From NCBI GenBank assembly GCA_012862575.1, contig BLSF01000080.1:62001-126000 (forward strand): DNA of 64,000 nt. Reading direction: 5' to 3'. The notes below the pieces were generated by a model. That model saw nothing but the letters and a program-made list of their open reading frames with translations. It was not told where the DNA came from and made no database searches. This document shows positions 61,154-64,000 of the stretch, piece after piece; the first letter of the stretch is position 1; each line of letters starts with the position of its first letter. The position numbers and the translations under genes were made by a program. The DNA is from Parietichytrium sp. I65-24A. Its lineage: Eukaryota; Sar; Bigyra; Thraustochytrida; Thraustochytriidae.

Positions 61154-63070
61154 ATGCAGAATCTCCGTTTAAGTCGCCGCAAGAGCGGCGTGGAACCTGC
61201 CACTGCCGTGAGCGTCTCCAAGGTCGGTGTCGAGAATAAGCAACATGGAGGATCTACAGAACTTATGATGGGCTTCGACTTAACCGCCACAAGCCGCGGC
61301 GCCGCTGAAGCACTTCGGGCGGGCATGATTGGCTCGAGAAAGATGTATCGCACACCACTCGGTGAAAAGCGCATTGTCTACGCCGATTGGACTGCCAGTG
61401 GAAGAGCGCTACGCCAGGTGGAAGAATTTGTTCAGGAGGAAGTGCTGCCTTGGTATGCCAACTCCCACACTACCTCAAGCTGCACTGGAGCCCGCACGAC
61501 GCAGATGCGAAGCACGGCAAGGGACTACACCCTCAGGTGCGTCAACGGCAAGCCGGAGGAAGACGTGGTGTTTTTCTCGGGCAGTGGGAGCACCGCTGCG
61601 ATCAACAAGTTCGTGCAGCTAGTCCAAGTGGAGAGCAAGAAAAGGAGTCTCATGCAAAAGCGGCCCCTCGTCATTGTGGGCCCCTACGAGCACCACTCCA
61701 ATATCCTTCCGTGGCGCGAGGCGGGGGCGAAAGTGGTCATTGTACCAGAGCAAGCTGTCGACGGCGGCCCCGATTTGGAGGTTCTCGAGGCCATTTTGCG
61801 CTCGAGCAAAAGACACAGTCTTATAGTGGGTTCTTTCTCGGCTGCTAGTAACATCACCGGAGTTCTCAGCGACGTGCGCAAGATTGCAACTATTCTACAC
61901 AAGTATGGAGCGATCGCGTGCTTTGACTATGCTTGCGGTGCCCCTTACATTGAAATGAACATGAACCCTGACGACGAAGCAGCTTGCCCGGACGCTATCT
62001 TCATTTCCCCCCACAAATTCATCGGCGGCGTCAACACGTCGGGGGTGCTCGTTTGCAAGCGACATTTATTGACTGCTCAGAGGCCCTCCACCCCTCATGT
62101 CGGAGGTGGCACTGTTCTTTGGGTGACCGCGAAAGAGCATAGATACCTCGCAGATATTGTAGAGCGTGAAGAAGGCGGAACTCCTGATATTGTCGGGAAC
62201 ATTCGAACCGGCCTGACCTTTGCTGTGAAAGAAGCCTTTGGGACAGCCAACATCCAGGACCGCGAAGAAGAACTTGTCTGCAAAATCCGGAGCGCGATGT
62301 CTAGCATGCCGAACCTGCACTTGCTAGGTCCTGCAATCGATGACGAAAACATTCACCGGCTGCCAATCATGTCATTCTTGATCAAGCATCCGGAAACCGG
62401 CATGTTCCTTCATCACGCGTTTGTCTCCACACTCTTGAATGACCTTTATGGCATCAACTCCCGAAGCGGCTGTATGTGCGCTGGTCCGCTCGCGGTAAAG
62501 CTCCTTGGGTTCCCCGAGAAGGACGTCGATCGCGTTGTTACGTTCATTGAGGAGAATTCGTATTACAAGCCTGGGTTCACCCGCTTGAGCCTCGCATACT
62601 TTATAGAGGATGAGGAAGCCGACTTTATTCTTGAGGCACTAAAACAGGTCTCAGAGCACGGGTGGAAACTGCTGCCGTTTTACGAGTTCAACAGCGTATC
62701 TGGAGAGTGGACCTTCAGCGAGTCCCCAATTGTGGACTTGCTCTCCATTCCGTCTGGGTCCGTGCCGAGTGAGAACTCCTACTTTTCTGTAACTCTTAGT
62801 CACGCTGAGATGCTCTACGAGCAGGCGACCGAAATCCTCACCAGTATGGAGGATCTTGACGCGCGAGTGAAGAAGATGAGAGACTCGCTGTACCCAGGGA
62901 AAGCTTCGTACTACTCTTGGTTTCTCTTTCCCGAGGACATTGTTAGCGCCACTGAACGAGAAGTTGCCCCACAGCAAGTTATTGATCCGACAAAGTACTG
63001 GGCGAGCGTCATCAGCAAGAGCCAGTTGCCTCTCGGACGCCGCGTCTCTTCCACCAACACCACACCGTAA
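61154..63070 (+). CDS. Cysteine-desulfurase-like class V aminotransferase
   Basis: A 638-residue PLP-dependent enzyme from the ATG at 61154. The fold-type I domain starts near residue 70 (IVYADWTASGRAL). PLP-site features are GSGSTAAINKF (phosphate-cup region), EHHSN, CFDYACGAPYI and SPHKFIGG, in which Lys288 forms the aldimine. A Cys pair, SRSGCMCAGP (C440, C442), stands where cysteine desulfurases carry the persulfide Cys, so sulphur mobilisation is plausible but not proven. It is longer than NifS/SufS enzymes (about 400 residues). The extra roughly 150 C-terminal residues (about 490-638) have no domain I recognise, and the 40-residue N-terminal leader, rich in Arg and Ser, could be a targeting signal. 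It could alternatively be a lyase of the same superfamily. Confidence 0.85.
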   Translation: MQNLRLSRRKSGVEPATAVSVSKVGVENKQHGGSTELMMGFDLTATSRGAAEALRAGMIGSRKMYRTPLGEKRIVYADWTASGRALRQVEEFVQEEVLPWYANSHTTSSCTGARTTQMRSTARDYTLRCVNGKPEEDVVFFSGSGSTAAINKFVQLVQVESKKRSLMQKRPLVIVGPYEHHSNILPWREAGAKVVIVPEQAVDGGPDLEVLEAILRSSKRHSLIVGSFSAASNITGVLSDVRKIATILHKYGAIACFDYACGAPYIEMNMNPDDEAACPDAIFISPHKFIGGVNTSGVLVCKRHLLTAQRPSTPHVGGGTVLWVTAKEHRYLADIVEREEGGTPDIVGNIRTGLTFAVKEAFGTANIQDREEELVCKIRSAMSSMPNLHLLGPAIDDENIHRLPIMSFLIKHPETGMFLHHAFVSTLLNDLYGINSRSGCMCAGPLAVKLLGFPEKDVDRVVTFIEENSYYKPGFTRLSLAYFIEDEEADFILEALKQVSEHGWKLLPFYEFNSVSGEWTFSESPIVDLLSIPSGSVPSENSYFSVTLSHAEMLYEQATEILTSMEDLDARVKKMRDSLYPGKASYYSWFLFPEDIVSATEREVAPQQVIDPTKYWASVISKSQLPLGRRVSSTNTTP

Positions 63071-63579
63071 ATTTAAATGTAAAAATTCTGTTCATTGTTG
63101 TACTCCTAATCACAGTTCTGTCTTCATACAACAGCTTCACTGAAAAATAATAACATAACAAAAAAAAGGCAAGCCTCAGGGGAGCCTATATCCATGTTGA
63201 CCCACAGCGGCATTGAGTATGATTGCAGCCGCTCAACATCGCTCAACTCTAAAAGGAAATGTTATGGTCGCTCCGCAGAATGTTTCACCCTTCCAGAATT
63301 GGAACCTGACACCGTTTCAAACTGCAAGGTTGCCGTTGCTCAAGCGGCTTCAATTGGGCTGATCAAGCGCTTTGCAGCCTCTCGAGAATTCCCAAAAAGA
63401 GCCACCATAGGCTGTACAAAATAAACACACAACGGTTTCCTACAGCACACTGCGCGGCCAATCCAAACCGATCCAAACCATCCATGTAAAGCGTCAAAAA
63501 GCGACGCCATCGGCAGCAAATTCATCTCTTCCATCTACACAGCCCTCGATCATCTTCGAATCATCGTCAAACCCTCTGC
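63071..63579. other. Convergent 3' regions
   Basis: Between the class V aminotransferase and the right-edge gene. An A-rich AAAAATAATAAC tract at 63143-63154 may serve polyadenylation. No gene is called. Confidence 0.45.
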
Positions 63580-64000
63580 TTACATCTCCAAAGCCTGAAC
63601 AACCCTGCGGCGATAACCTTCATTAATCCTCGGCCTCCTCTTCTTCTCCATCTCCTTGATCTTCTTCAGCACTTTATCCGCAGAATCACTTGTCGCAGCA
63701 TCTACTCTGCGAGATTTCGCCACCATTTTCGCATTCAGAGCCACGAAATCCGTATTTTCGCCAGCCTCAAAGCTGCGCAGGTCTTGCTCAAATTTCCCGT
63801 GCCGCATGCGGCGAACCTTCTCTTGTTCGTCCTGCTCGCGCGCCACCTCTGCGCGCGTGCGCTTGCCTCTGCGCGGCAGGCTTGCGGAACCCTTTTTCCG
63901 CGAGGACACGGGCATACCTGCGAGCTTGCCGGCCTTGCCGGGCTTTCCCGACTTGGCGAGAGGTTTCGCCGACGACGGGGACGCGGTTCCTTCCAGGCGC
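63580..64000 (-). CDS. Lys/Arg-rich protein, 5' end uncertain or beyond window
   Basis: The frame is open from the right edge to the stop at 63580. The first ATG lies at 63915 (MPVSSRKKGSASLPRRGKRT), giving 111 residues. The open codons upstream are also Lys/Ala/Gly-rich (AKSGKPGKAGKLAG), so the true start probably lies outside the window. A GCAG|GTATG donor-like sequence at the ATG is another possibility. The C-terminal half is helical and basic (KVLKKIKEMEKKRRPRINEG). Composition suggests a nucleolar or ribosome-biogenesis protein, but I do not recognise the family. Confidence 0.55.
   Translation of the reverse strand, partial: RLEGTASPSSAKPLAKSGKPGKAGKLAGMPVSSRKKGSASLPRRGKRTRAEVAREQDEQEKVRRMRHGKFEQDLRSFEAGENTDFVALNAKMVAKSRRVDAATSDSADKVLKKIKEMEKKRRPRINEGYRRRVVQALEM

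Overview
This looks like nuclear DNA of an intron-poor, unicellular, probably flagellated eukaryote. I recognise 24 protein genes, most of them single-exon. The few introns are short (about 70-83 bp) and nearly all begin GTAAGT. Neighbouring genes lie on both strands with no operon-like order. A true centrin argues for a lineage with basal bodies. Together with class C receptor-type GPCRs, an RND/Dispatched-type giant protein, a PIN-like carrier and compact genes, this suggests a stramenopile such as a labyrinthulomycete (thraustochytrid-like). That assignment is an inference; no rRNA or organelle marker is present. I see no tRNA, rRNA, CRISPR array, transposase or viral gene.

Layout. 1-8 kb: the splicing factor SMU1 (cut by the left edge), an orphan multi-pass membrane protein, a myristoylatable CAMK-type kinase with one intron, and the PIG-S subunit of GPI transamidase. 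8-10.3 kb: gene-free, with an assembly gap. 10.3-17 kb: a 1651-residue Dispatched/Patched-like RND protein with an added C-terminal Notum/pectinacetylesterase-like ectodomain, then a RING-CH protein fused to a DUF179 (AlgH/YqgE) domain. 17-23 kb: an inverted-repeat element and a two-exon class C GPCR with a LamG-like lectin ectodomain. 23.8-27 kb: a small secretory coiled-coil membrane protein, centrin, and a degenerate centrin paralogue with the same intron positions. 28-36.5 kb: a membrane fatty-acid desaturase, oligopeptidase B, an M13 metalloprotease and a globin. 36.5-41.2 kb: gene-free. 41-48 kb: a GABA-B-like receptor, two copies of a 39-residue Cys-rich protein, and a secreted GPI-anchored choice-of-anchor-I protein. 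49.5-57 kb: a probable pseudokinase, a PIN-like auxin-efflux-carrier protein, a LIMK/TESK-like TKL kinase and a cytochrome-b561-like membrane protein. 61-64 kb: a cysteine-desulfurase-like class V aminotransferase and a Lys/Arg-rich protein cut by the right edge.

The genes do not form one pathway. Themes are cell-surface sensing and secretion (two GPCRs, GPI-anchor machinery and a GPI-anchored product, lectin and Notum-like ectodomains), protein phosphorylation (three kinase folds), peptide turnover (OPB and M13 side by side) and the centriole. Most promising leads: the RND-Notum fusion whose nucleophile serine is replaced by aspartate, the RING-CH/DUF179 fusion, and a roughly 50-bp dispersed repeat flanked at one site by a 9-bp direct duplication.
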